Shown here one piece after another: positions 1 to 8,212 of a DNA stretch of 64,000 bases (position 1 is the first letter of the stretch; the number at the start of each line of letters is the position of its first letter). The notes under the pieces are model-generated. The model was given only the letters and a program-made list of their open reading frames with translations, ran no database searches and was not told the DNA's origin. Position numbers and translations under genes: made by a program. This DNA comes from Sphingobium terrigena (GTDB lineage Bacteria > Pseudomonadota > Alphaproteobacteria > Sphingomonadales > Sphingomonadaceae): contig NZ_QVRA01000005.1 of NCBI RefSeq assembly GCF_003591655.1, positions 62,001 through 126,000 on the forward strand. The letters are read 5' to 3'.

Positions 1-1
1 C

Positions 2-412
2 GCCTCCACCACCACGGTCGCAGCGCTGCGCACGGCGGTGACGGTGGCGCAGGCGCTGGTCGGGCAAAGGCTGGTGCTGGAGCAGATCACCGCGCTCAAC
101 ACCACGACCGCGAACATGATCGATTCGACCGGCGAATTGCTGAAAAGCCAGACCGCGCAGATTCACGAGCAGGCCGCGTCGAGCACGATCCCGATCGAAA
201 CGTTGCAGCGCGCCTTCCAGAACATCTACGACACGATGGACAATATCGACAGCTTCAAGCTGAAAGCGCTGGAGAATATGAAAACCACGGTGACGACGCT
301 GTCGAACGAGGTAGAGAAGTCCAAGGGCTATATTGCGCGGGCCGAAGGGCAGGCGCAGGCGTCGAAGGAAGCACGGGCGGACAATCCCTTGCTGAGCGCG
401 ATCGAGGGGTGA
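2..412 (+). CDS. Toxic anion resistance protein TelA family, C-terminal part
   Basis: This is the C-terminal part of a TelA-type protein; the frame is open to the left edge, so the start lies outside the window. The visible 136 residues are helical and polar. The stretch around 'AASSTIPIETLQ', followed by 'NIYDTMDNID' and a closing 'NEVEKSKGYIAR', is characteristic of the TelA/KlaA family linked to tellurite and other toxic anion resistance. The biochemical role of the family is poorly defined. The next gene on the same strand encodes a membrane protein that may act with it. Family assignment is firm; a tellurite phenotype is not implied. Confidence 0.85.
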   Translation, partial: ASTTTVAALRTAVTVAQALVGQRLVLEQITALNTTTANMIDSTGELLKSQTAQIHEQAASSTIPIETLQRAFQNIYDTMDNIDSFKLKALENMKTTVTTLSNEVEKSKGYIARAEGQAQASKEARADNPLLSAIEG

Positions 413-435
413 GGATGAAACATCTCCCGTTCACC

Positions 436-515
436 CTGAGCGAAGTCGAAGGGGTCGGCCGACCGATAGGGAGGCTACTTCGCTCCGCTCAGTGGAAGGC
501 TTCGACTTCGCTCAG
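436..515. repeat. Intergenic inverted repeat (CTGAGCGAAGTCGAAG arms)
   Basis: The 16-base arm CTGAGCGAAGTCGAAG at 436-451 is matched by its exact reverse complement at 500-515, about 48 bases away. It fills most of the gap between the TelA-type gene and the next gene. The structure could form a large hairpin and attenuate read-through. It resembles dispersed palindromic elements common between genes in Alphaproteobacteria, but only one copy is seen here. Confidence 0.6.
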
Positions 516-536
516 CCCGAACGGGGACGGGGTCCA

Positions 537-1247
537 ATGAGCCGTTCCGATCGTGTGCTGGCCGATGCCGAAGCGGTGCTGCGGCGTCATAGCGAGCGCG
601 GGCAGAGCCTGACAGCGCGGGCGCGGCAGCGGCGTAATGCAGGGCTGATCCGCAAGGTCAAATATGCCTTCTGGGCGGTGCTGGCGGTGATATTGGGCAG
701 CGCAGTTGCGGGCTTTGTCGTGCCGCTGGGGACGACCGGCATCATGATCGCGCTAGGCGTGATGATGGCGGCTTTGCTGCTGATCGGCCTGCTGCCGACG
801 GAAACCCGCGTGCGGACCGAGGCGCTGGCGGAAACGCCGCTTACCGCCCTGCCGCTCCAGACAGAAATCTGGCTGGAAAATCAGCGCAAGGCGCTGCCGG
901 CCCCGGCGGTGACGCTGGTGGACAGTATCGGCGTGAAGCTGGAGATATTGGCGCCGCAGCTTGAACGGCTGGGACCGCAGGACCCCGCCGCGCTGGAGGT
1001 GCGCCGCCTGCTGGCCGACCATCTGCCCGAACTGGTGACCGGCTATCAGTCGATCCCGCAGCCCTTGCGGCGCGAGGAACGCAATGGCCGGGTGCCGGAA
1101 AAGCAGCTGGTCGAGGGGCTGGCGGTGATCGACGCCGAGATTGGGCGGATGAGCGAGAATCTGGCCAGCGGCGATCTGGACAAGCTGGCGACGCAGAACC
1201 GCTTTCTGGAGCTGAAATATCAGGAGGCGAAGGAATTGGGGCAATAG
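537..1247 (+). CDS. Two-TM membrane protein, possible XpaC-like partner of TelA
   Basis: A 236-residue protein with a basic N-terminus, two membrane segments at about residues 42-80, and a helical acidic C-terminal domain (about 100-236). I start it at the ATG at 537, because codons upstream of that run through the preceding inverted repeat. XpaC-type proteins (5-bromo-4-chloroindolyl phosphate hydrolysis family) are commonly encoded next to TelA and have this layout, with N-terminal membrane helices and a coiled cytoplasmic tail. I saw no signature that proves membership, so the family is inferred from context and architecture. It is probably co-transcribed with the TelA-type gene. Confidence 0.75.
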   Translation: MSRSDRVLADAEAVLRRHSERGQSLTARARQRRNAGLIRKVKYAFWAVLAVILGSAVAGFVVPLGTTGIMIALGVMMAALLLIGLLPTETRVRTEALAETPLTALPLQTEIWLENQRKALPAPAVTLVDSIGVKLEILAPQLERLGPQDPAALEVRRLLADHLPELVTGYQSIPQPLRREERNGRVPEKQLVEGLAVIDAEIGRMSENLASGDLDKLATQNRFLELKYQEAKELGQ

Positions 1248-1262
1248 CCCCGTCCTTCCTGG

Positions 1263-1418
1263 ATGATCCACCTCACCCTCATCATCGTCGATTTCCTGAC
1301 CGGGCTGCTGGCGGCGGGCGCATGGGCGCTGGCGTCTGCGGGCGGGGCGATCGCGGCGGTGGTCGGCGGCGGGGTGCTGGGCGTATCGCTGTTCCGGCGT
1401 TGGCGGCGCAAGGGCTAA
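1263..1418 (+). CDS. Small hydrophobic protein, 51 aa
   Basis: A short frame starting with ATG 15 nt after the previous stop encodes 51 residues. Almost the whole protein is one or two hydrophobic stretches (LIIVDFLTGLLAAGAWAL, then a glycine/valine-rich stretch) ending in the basic tail RRWRRKG, which suits a small inner-membrane protein with a cytoplasmic C-terminus. No clear Shine-Dalgarno precedes it, so translation would depend on coupling. Its end overlaps the end of the convergent PilZ gene by 4 nt. It may be a third member of the TelA cluster; function unknown. Confidence 0.45.
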   Translation: MIHLTLIIVDFLTGLLAAGAWALASAGGAIAAVVGGGVLGVSLFRRWRRKG

Positions 1419-1723
1419 CCCCCGCGCACGACTTGCTGCACGGTGGCGTCGGACAAGGGCATGTCGAAATGCAGGCCAAAGCGTTTGGCCCGGACCCAGA
1501 CGACATGGGCGATCGCCGCAACCCCTTCCGCCTCTATTCTGACGCGATCACCCGCTTGTGGGGGACGATCGCAATGCGCCAGCGCGCCCGATGTTGACAG
1601 GTCCAATATATGCGCACGCAGCGCCATGCCGTGCAGGTGTAGCACAACCGGCTCGAACATCTTGTGCCGTGCGGCGATGCGCGGTTTTGGCCCTGACGGG
1701 GCAAGCGAAGCATGGTCGGTCAT
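1415..1723 (-). CDS. PilZ domain protein
   Basis: A 102-residue single-domain protein. It carries the two hallmarks of c-di-GMP-binding PilZ domains: an RxxxR motif (RIAAR, near residue 15) and DxSxxG (DLSTSG) about 30 residues later. The start is the ATG at 1723, preceded by GGAGG at a good distance; an upstream in-frame extension has a non-native-looking cysteine/proline-rich sequence. It is probably a cytoplasmic c-di-GMP effector whose partner is unknown. Two further PilZ proteins and a GGDEF protein lie elsewhere in the window. Confidence 0.85.
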   Translation of the reverse strand: MTDHASLAPSGPKPRIAARHKMFEPVVLHLHGMALRAHILDLSTSGALAHCDRPPQAGDRVRIEAEGVAAIAHVVWVRAKRFGLHFDMPLSDATVQQVVRGG

Positions 1724-1797
1724 GAAGGAAACCTCCCCGCCGCCATTATAATGTGGCGGCGGACAACAGCATATCACCAGACAGGATCAGGCGCGCA

Positions 1798-2532
1798 TTA
1801 ACCCTGATTTTCGCTGTGATAGGCGCAAGGAACGATGCTGGCCGGATCGGGCCGCGCGGCGATGCGGCGGAAGCGGGCGAGATAGCCGCCTGCGGTCGGC
1901 TTGGGGATGACCTCTTCCAGCCGGAAGCCCATCGCCGAGAGTTCGCAGGCCAGCAGGCGCGGCGGCGTGCCATGCTGCTGCGTAGGACGATTGGCATCGA
2001 CGACGATCAGCTCGCCATCCTTTTTCAGTGCCGGGCTGAGATGCCAGAGGAAGGCGTAAGGCTCGGCAATCTCATGATACATATGGACCATCAATATGCG
2101 GTCGAAACTGTCGACTGGCAGGCGCGGGTCTTCCGGCGCGCCCAGCTTGACGCTGACATTGTCCAGTTTTTCGCGGGTGATGCGGCGGGACAGCGCCTCG
2201 ATCACTTCGGGCATGATATCTTCGGCCAGCACCCGACCCTTCTCACCGACGCGGGTGGCGAGGCGGACAGTATAATAGCCCTCGCCCGCGCCGATGTCCG
2301 CCACGGTCATGCCGGGACGGATGCCCGCGCGATCCATGATATCCTCCGCCTCATTCACCCGGTCGCGCGCCTCCTCGCTCGACCAGCGGGTCGACACGAT
2401 CGGGGCGACCGGGCGGTCAGCACGCGGGAAGGGTGCTGCGGCAGGCGCGCGTTCCGTTTCGTTGTCGGGCGACAGGCGATCGCAGGCGGCCAGCAGGACA
2501 AGCATCCCCGCCAGAACCACCCGCAATGGCAT
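1798..2532 (-). CDS. Lipoprotein-like class I SAM-dependent methyltransferase
   Basis: A 244-residue protein. The N-terminus is a signal sequence ending in a lipobox (LLAAC, Cys at about residue 16), followed by a linker and a Rossmann methyltransferase domain from about residue 60. SAM motif I is VADIGAGEGYY; the post-motif region and a DRILMVHMYHE stretch follow. Its ATG overlaps the prfB stop (TGATG), so it is probably translationally coupled to prfB. A methyltransferase with an export signal is odd because SAM is cytoplasmic. Similar annotated proteins exist in proteobacteria, but I know of no proven substrate. Confidence 0.8.
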   Translation of the reverse strand: MPLRVVLAGMLVLLAACDRLSPDNETERAPAAAPFPRADRPVAPIVSTRWSSEEARDRVNEAEDIMDRAGIRPGMTVADIGAGEGYYTVRLATRVGEKGRVLAEDIMPEVIEALSRRITREKLDNVSVKLGAPEDPRLPVDSFDRILMVHMYHEIAEPYAFLWHLSPALKKDGELIVVDANRPTQQHGTPPRLLACELSAMGFRLEEVIPKPTAGGYLARFRRIAARPDPASIVPCAYHSENQG

Positions 2533-3659
2533 CAGTCGACATCCTCGACATCGACGCTTTCGCCTGTCACCTTCTGGCTCAAGGCGGCGGCCATGAAGGG
2601 ATCAAGCGCGCCGTCCAGCACATCGTCGGGCGCAGTCGAGGTGACGCCGGTGCGCAGATCCTTCACCAGCTGATAGGGTTGCAGCACATAGGAGCGGATC
2701 TGGTGGCCCCAGCCAATCTCCGTCTTGGCGGCATATTCGCCTGCGGTCACGGCTTCGCGCTTGGCCAGTTCCGCTTCATAGAGCCGGGCCTTGAGCATAT
2801 TCATCGCGGTCGCGCGGTTCTTGTGCTGCGACCGGTCATTCTGTGAGGCCACGATGATGCCGGAGGGGACGTGGGTGATGCGGACGGCCGAATCGGTCGT
2901 GTTGACATGCTGTCCGCCTGCGCCCGACGCGCGATAGGTGTCGATCTTGAGGTCGCTTTCCTTGACCTCGATATCGATATCATCGTCGATCACGGGATAG
3001 ACCCAGACCGACGAGAAGCTGGTATGGCGGCGCGCGGCGCTGTCATAGGGGCTGATGCGGACCAGGCGATGGACGCCGCTTTCGGTCTTGGCATAGCCAT
3101 AGGCATTTTCGCCCTTGATCAGGAAGGTCGCGGACTTGATGCCCGCCTGATCGCCCGCCTGATAATCGACCAGTTCCACCTTATAGCCGCGCCGTTCGGC
3201 CCAGCGGCGATACATGCGGCTGAGGATTTCGGCCCAGTCCTGACTCTCCGTGCCGCCAGCCCCGGCGTGGATTTCCAGATAGGTGTCGCTGCCATCGGCT
3301 TCGCCCGACAGCAGCGCCTTGATCTTGTCCTCATCCGCGCGGTCGGCCAGCGCCTTCAGGGCGGCAATGGCTTCGGACACCATCTCCTCGTCGCCCTCGG
3401 CCTCGGCCATTTCGATGAGTTCGGCGGTGTCGGACTTTTCCGAAGCGATCGCACGGGTCGCGCCGATCGCGCTGTCCAGCCGGGTCCGCTCGCGCATCAC
3501 CTCCTGCGCCAGCTTCGCATTGTCCCACAAAGTCGGGTCCTCGACACGGGCGTTCAGCTCGTCGAGACGGCGCAGCGCGCGGTCCCAGTCAAGCGACTGG
3601 CGCAGCAGGGCCAGCGCGGCGTCGATGCGATCAATATATTGCAGCGCTTCGGCGCGCAT
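2532..3659 (-). CDS. prfB: Peptide chain release factor 2
   Basis: RF2 recognises UAA and UGA stop codons and triggers peptide release on the ribosome. The 375-residue protein has the N-terminal helical domain, the codon-recognition region with SPY in place of the classic SPF tripeptide (I believe usual in Alphaproteobacteria), and the catalytic GGQ in GAGGQHVN. It reads as one frame, so there is no programmed +1 frameshift as in E. coli. A GGAG lies 7 nt before the ATG. The lipoprotein-like methyltransferase follows with a 1-nt overlap. Confidence 0.97.
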   Translation of the reverse strand: MRAEALQYIDRIDAALALLRQSLDWDRALRRLDELNARVEDPTLWDNAKLAQEVMRERTRLDSAIGATRAIASEKSDTAELIEMAEAEGDEEMVSEAIAALKALADRADEDKIKALLSGEADGSDTYLEIHAGAGGTESQDWAEILSRMYRRWAERRGYKVELVDYQAGDQAGIKSATFLIKGENAYGYAKTESGVHRLVRISPYDSAARRHTSFSSVWVYPVIDDDIDIEVKESDLKIDTYRASGAGGQHVNTTDSAVRITHVPSGIIVASQNDRSQHKNRATAMNMLKARLYEAELAKREAVTAGEYAAKTEIGWGHQIRSYVLQPYQLVKDLRTGVTSTAPDDVLDGALDPFMAAALSQKVTGESVDVEDVD

Positions 3660-3793
3660 GGGTGGTCTCCGGGTATTGGCTGGCGTGTGAACGCATCAAG
3701 CGACCGCCCCTATCCGAGGGCGGCGGATTTGGGAAGATCAATCCTCCCCTGACTGGTGAGGGCTATCGCAGATGGAACGCTGCCCACCCAACT

Positions 3794-3903
3794 CGTCACC
3801 CTGAACTTGTTTAGCTGCGCTGGCCTTCGGCTCAGGGTCCATTTCTCGCCACGAGCGGCGGCTTTTGGCGCATGATGGATCCTGAAACAAGTTCAGGATG
3901 ACG
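3794..3903. repeat. Dispersed palindromic repeat, family A copy 1
   Basis: A roughly 110-base element bounded by CGTCACCCTGAACTTGTTT at one end and its near reverse complement AAACAAGTTCAGGATGACG at the other, with a centre containing CCATTTCTCGCCACGAGC and GCATGATGGATC. Two close relatives are at 6673-6762 and 17312-17401. It sits upstream of prfB and downstream of the PBP1A gene. The remaining sequence from 3660 to 4014 holds two short hairpins, a CCTGCCC/GGGCAGG pair near 3933-3953 and a CCCCAA/TTGGGG pair near 3994-4011, and no gene that I can support. Confidence 0.8.
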
Positions 3904-4014
3904 TTGAGAGATAACGAAAAGTCACATGCCAAAGCCCTGCCCTTGACGGGCAGGAACTCAATTGGTTTCACGCGTGCAGTTTCACAATCCTCCCCAAACG
4001 GTGTTGGGGTGATT

Positions 4015-6549
4015 TCAATAAATCCCGCCTTGATCCTGCAAAAAGTCGCTGTCGGTGCGCGTTCTGGTGCGGGCGGCGGCGCGGGTGGCGGCGACTTTGG
4101 CCTGTTCCTCCGCCTCTTCCTTGCGGATGGTGCGGCGGGGTTCGGATTCGGGTTTGAAGGCTTCCCAGATGACCGCAGCCTTGGGTTCGCTGGTCGGCCA
4201 GGCGCCATAGACGCGCTTGCCCGAACGCCGGTCGATCGCGACCATGCGGATGCCCGCTGGCGCAATGAAGGGCGTTTTGGGCATGGTTTCCAATATGGGG
4301 GCCATCGCCGCCTTCCAGATTGGCGCGGCGATGCGGCCGCCCTGCGCCCAGCCGCCCAGGCTGCGCGGCTGGTCGTAGCCGATATAGACGCCCGCGACGA
4401 GATCGGGCGATCCGCCGACGAACCACACATTGGTCGGGCCGTTGGTGGTGCCGGTCTTGCCGAACAGCGGGCGGTTGAGGTCGGCCAGCACGGTGGCGGT
4501 GCCGCGCTGGACCACGCCTTCGGCGATGTGGACGACCTGATAGGCGGTCATCGGGTTCATCACCTGTTTGCCCTCAAAGCCGAAGCGCGGCATCGATTTG
4601 CCGTCCCAACTGGCCATGTTGCAGCCATCGCAGGCGCGCCAGCGTTCGGGCCAGATCACCTTGCCGCGCCGGTCCTGCACATAATCCATGACCCGCGAGG
4701 GGAATTGCCGCCCCTGATTGGCGAGCGTCGCATAGGCGTTGACCATGCGTTCGACCGTGGTTTCGCCCGCGCCCAGCGCGAAGGAGAGATAGGGCTGATA
4801 ATCGCCGATACCCATGGTCTTGATGGTGCGGACGACCCGTTCCATCCCGGTCTGGCTGGCCGCGCGCACGGTCATCAGGTTACGCGATTGTTCGACGCCC
4901 CAGCGCATCGTCTGCGGTCCCGCGCTGCCGCCGGAGAAGTTGCGAAAGCATTTCTGGCCAAGGCCCGCGCCCTGATAAACGCACAAAGGACCGTCGACGA
5001 TGATCGAGGCCGGGGTCATGCCGCCATCAAGCGCAGCGGCATAGACGAACGGCTTGATGGTCGATCCGGGCTGGCGTAGCGCCTGGGTCGCGCGATTGTA
5101 GCTGGAGAGGCGCGAATCGAAGCCGCCCTGCATCGCGCGGATGCGGCCCGAATGGACTTCCTCCACCACCATGCCGCCCGATACTTCGGGGATGGAGCGC
5201 AGCGCCCAGCTTCCCCCGTTGCGCGCGACGACGATCAGGTCGCCGGGCTTCATGGCGGAGAAGGCAGGGCCGCCAATCTTGCGATAGGGGGTCTGCGCGG
5301 CGCTGGCGGGGAGCGTGCCGGTGCTGCCGTCGGAAAAGCCAAGCTGCGCGTCGGTCGATGTGCGGCTGATGACCACGGCGACGCGCCACTCCGCATAATC
5401 GACGTCGATATAGCTGGCGGCCAGTTCCCGCTCCCAGCCATTGTCGATATTGATATGGCCGACCGGGCCGGACCAGCCGCGCCCGGCGTCAAAGCGCAGC
5501 AGACCGCCGCGCAGGGCGTTTTGCGTGCTGTCCTGCACCACCGGATCATAGGGGCTGCGCACCCACAGGCCACCGGCATAGATGCTGTTGGGCCCATCGC
5601 TCGCCTTTTCCCCGAACAAGGCGATCAGGCGGCGGCGCACCTCTTCCATATAATAGCCGCCCGCGCGCGCATCGAAGCCCGAACCGTGCATCGCGACGGT
5701 GCCAAGCGGCTGCGCCATGGCCGCGTCGCGCTGGGCCGGCGTGATCCAGTTGCTCTTGACCATTTCGCCCAGCGCCCAGTTGCGCCGGTCGATCGCGCGG
5801 GCATGGCCGGTCGGGCTTTCGGGGCGATAATTGGCCGGCCCCTTGGGCAGGATCGACAGATAGGCCATTTCGTGGAGCTTGAGGTCGGCCACATCCTTGT
5901 CGAAATAGGCGCGGGCGGCGGCCTGCACGCCATAGGCGTTACGGCCGAGGAATATCTGGTTGAGATAGAGTTCGAGGATCTGCTGCTTGGTCAGGACATT
6001 TTCCATGCGCCAGGCCAGGATCATCTCCTTCACCTTGCGCGTGGGCGAATATTCATCGCCAATCAGCAGATTCTTGGCCACCTGCTGGGTGATGGTGGAG
6101 CCGCCGCGCGCGCGCTGGCCGGAGCCAAGCTTGCTGGCATAATCGACCACTGCCCCTGCAAAACCGGGGAAATCGACGCCATGATGGTCGAAGAAAGTCT
6201 TGTCCTCCGCCGCCAGATAGGCGTGGATCAGTTGCGGGGGATAATCGCTAAATTGCAGTTGGACGCGCCGTTCGCGGGCATAGCTGTGGACCGGCTGGCC
6301 ATTGATATCGCGCACGATGGTGGGCAGCGGCGGCTCATATTCGAGCAAAGTCGCCGCGTCCGGCAGGCCGCGCGCGAAGATCAGCCAGAAGAGCGCGCAA
6401 AAGAGCAGGAAGCCGCCGAGCAGAATGGACGCCCAGCGGAACAGGCGGCGCTGCCAGAGCGGGCGCAGACGGTCCAGCACGCCGCCAGCGTCGCGACGCA
6501 GGCGATAGGCGAAGGACGATGCGGGCGGATTGGAACGGGCCTCTTCCAT
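4015..6549 (-). CDS. mrcA: Penicillin-binding protein 1A (bifunctional transglycosylase/transpeptidase)
   Basis: Class A PBP that polymerises and cross-links peptidoglycan. The 844 residues begin with a cytoplasmic tail and one membrane anchor (about 39-59). The GT51 transglycosylase domain has E115 in EDKTFF and the GGSTITQQ motif (149-156). A long linker domain follows. The transpeptidase has S496-TIK, the SRN triad at 555-557 and KTG at 697-699. The C-terminal tail is basic and alanine-rich. An amidase gene lies upstream on the same strand, separated by repeats, so the two may form a cell-wall cluster without being a tight operon. Confidence 0.95.
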   Translation of the reverse strand: MEEARSNPPASSFAYRLRRDAGGVLDRLRPLWQRRLFRWASILLGGFLLFCALFWLIFARGLPDAATLLEYEPPLPTIVRDINGQPVHSYARERRVQLQFSDYPPQLIHAYLAAEDKTFFDHHGVDFPGFAGAVVDYASKLGSGQRARGGSTITQQVAKNLLIGDEYSPTRKVKEMILAWRMENVLTKQQILELYLNQIFLGRNAYGVQAAARAYFDKDVADLKLHEMAYLSILPKGPANYRPESPTGHARAIDRRNWALGEMVKSNWITPAQRDAAMAQPLGTVAMHGSGFDARAGGYYMEEVRRRLIALFGEKASDGPNSIYAGGLWVRSPYDPVVQDSTQNALRGGLLRFDAGRGWSGPVGHINIDNGWERELAASYIDVDYAEWRVAVVISRTSTDAQLGFSDGSTGTLPASAAQTPYRKIGGPAFSAMKPGDLIVVARNGGSWALRSIPEVSGGMVVEEVHSGRIRAMQGGFDSRLSSYNRATQALRQPGSTIKPFVYAAALDGGMTPASIIVDGPLCVYQGAGLGQKCFRNFSGGSAGPQTMRWGVEQSRNLMTVRAASQTGMERVVRTIKTMGIGDYQPYLSFALGAGETTVERMVNAYATLANQGRQFPSRVMDYVQDRRGKVIWPERWRACDGCNMASWDGKSMPRFGFEGKQVMNPMTAYQVVHIAEGVVQRGTATVLADLNRPLFGKTGTTNGPTNVWFVGGSPDLVAGVYIGYDQPRSLGGWAQGGRIAAPIWKAAMAPILETMPKTPFIAPAGIRMVAIDRRSGKRVYGAWPTSEPKAAVIWEAFKPESEPRRTIRKEEAEEQAKVAATRAAARTRTRTDSDFLQDQGGIY

Positions 6550-6623
6550 GACGGATCAGGCTCTAAGGTCAAAAAGCCTGGAGCGCCAGTGGGGATCGTT
6601 GACGCTCCTCCGGCCTCGCCTGC

Positions 6624-6645
6624 CCTCCCCTGCAAGGTAGAGGAT
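6624..6645. repeat. Remnant of palindromic repeat family B
   Basis: CCTCCCCTGCAAGG followed by a degenerate GAGGAT matches one end of the large family B elements at 16469-16589 and 23010-23128. Only one terminal hairpin remains, so this is probably a decayed or solo end. Confidence 0.5.
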
Positions 6646-6672
6646 TATATATGACCTTTCGCACCCTCTCCA

Positions 6673-6762
6673 CGTCATGCTGAATTTATTTCAGCATCCA
6701 TTTCTCGTCCCAAGCGACGGCTCGTGGGGCATGATGGATGCTGAAATAAGTTCAGCATGACG
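6673..6762. repeat. Dispersed palindromic repeat, family A copy 2
   Basis: A 90-base element starting CGTCATGCTGAATTTATTT and ending with the matching AAATAAGTTCAGCATGACG; the arms are nearly perfect reverse complements over about 25 bases. The centre carries CCATTTCTCG and GGGGCATGATGGATG as in copy 1. It lies between the amidase and PBP1A genes, both on the minus strand, and could act as a hairpin between them. Confidence 0.85.
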
Positions 6763-6824
6763 AACTATGATAGGGTGTGTCCATACACGACAGCCCCGCC
6801 CCCGGCGAGGCCGATTTGGCGTGA

Positions 6825-8072
6825 TCAGCCCCCCGCCGCACCACCATGCATCGCCAGCTTGCGGGCGAAGTGGACCTCGATCGCACGGGCGACGCCGCGG
6901 GCGATTTTTTGCTGGCCTTCGCGCGAGGCGAGGAAAGCAGCGTCGTCGGCATTGCTGATATAGCCGGTCTCGAACAGGACCGAGGGCGTGTCGGGCGCCT
7001 TCAGCACCATCAGCGAGGCGAAGCGGTGATAGGCGCTGCGGAACGGAACATAGGGTGAGGCTTCGCGCTGGAGCAGGCGGGCGAAACTGGCCGAGATGTT
7101 CATCGATTCGCGCTGGGTCAGGTCGATCAGGATCGAAGAGACGTCGCCCGACTGGCCACCAAGGTTCACGCCATTGATGATGTCAGCCTTGTTTTCGCGC
7201 GCCGCCAGCCGGGCCGCTTCGCGGTCGGACGCGGTTTCGGACAATGTATAGACGGTCGCGCCATGGGCTTCGGTATTTTCCGCCGCGTCGGCATGGACCG
7301 AGATGAACAGGTCCGCGCCCAGCTTGCGGGCGATGCCATAGCGTTCCTGAAGCACGAGATATTTGTCGTCGTCGCGGGTCAGCGCCACGCGGACGCGGCC
7401 GGACTTGACCAGTTGGTCGCGGATCGCCTGGGCAATGGCTAGGGTCACATCCTTTTCGCGCTTGCCATTTTCCTTGTTAATCGCGCCCGGATCATGGCCG
7501 CCATGGCCCGCATCGATCACGATCAGCGGACGGGCGCCATCACGCGCACCCTCGACCGGCGGCAGGGCGACGCCGCGCGCCATGGACGGGATCGGCACGG
7601 TGATGGAATGGAGCCGCTTTTGCGGCCGGGCGCTCATATTGGCGGGCGCGTCGAAGCTGGTGCGGCCCCGGCCCACCGCGGTGCGAAACGCGCTGTCGGT
7701 TGCGCCCTTGAGCGAGAAGCTCAGCGATTTGCGATCGGGCGCGATCTGCGCGTCGCCCAGCGTCGCGGGGCTGGAAAGGTCGAGAACGACGCGGGCGGTG
7801 CCTTCGCTCAACTGGCCCTGACGCACGGCGGCGATCGCGCCATTGCCGGGGGCAAACTGGCCGCGCCCCACCTGCGCGCCGCTAATGTCGAGCGCGATCC
7901 GGCGTGGCGTGTCGAGCAGGAAGGCGGACGCGCCATCGACCCGATCATCGAAGCGGACAATGACGCGATCATCGCGCACGTCGACGGCATAGATGCCACC
8001 GGCGCTGCCGGGCGCTGCCATCGTCAGGGTGCTTGCCAAGGCAAGGCTCTGCAACATGCGCCGTTTGTGCAT
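6825..8072 (-). CDS. N-acetylmuramoyl-L-alanine amidase (AMIN + Amidase_3)
   Basis: Periplasmic zinc amidase that removes stem peptides from peptidoglycan, typically at division. I use the ATG at 8072, which gives a compact signal peptide (HKRR, then a hydrophobic run to about residue 24); an ATG at 8105 would add 11 residues. An AMIN-type beta domain occupies about residues 25-115. The catalytic Amidase_3 domain spans about 180-400: DAGHGGHDPG (first zinc His), an ENGKREKD glutamate, SVHAD (second zinc His), and FETGYISN with the catalytic glutamate. The gene lies upstream of PBP1A on the same strand. Confidence 0.93.
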   Translation of the reverse strand: MHKRRMLQSLALASTLTMAAPGSAGGIYAVDVRDDRVIVRFDDRVDGASAFLLDTPRRIALDISGAQVGRGQFAPGNGAIAAVRQGQLSEGTARVVLDLSSPATLGDAQIAPDRKSLSFSLKGATDSAFRTAVGRGRTSFDAPANMSARPQKRLHSITVPIPSMARGVALPPVEGARDGARPLIVIDAGHGGHDPGAINKENGKREKDVTLAIAQAIRDQLVKSGRVRVALTRDDDKYLVLQERYGIARKLGADLFISVHADAAENTEAHGATVYTLSETASDREAARLAARENKADIINGVNLGGQSGDVSSILIDLTQRESMNISASFARLLQREASPYVPFRSAYHRFASLMVLKAPDTPSVLFETGYISNADDAAFLASREGQQKIARGVARAIEVHFARKLAMHGGAAGG

Positions 8073-8212
8073 CGCTTCGATGCGGGCCGTCCAGCCAAAT
8101 GTCATGCGCTTATCCGTTCAGCGTCCCCACGCTAAACCCCGGATTAAGCACAGCCTGTTGTGGCTCCGTAAAATGAGAGGGTTAATATGATTTTCAGCAC
8201 GAGTGATTGTGG

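Noticed and set aside
3794..3903. Family A repeats as simple terminators
   Set aside because: They lack consistent T runs and are too long and too similar to one another; repeats are the better description.
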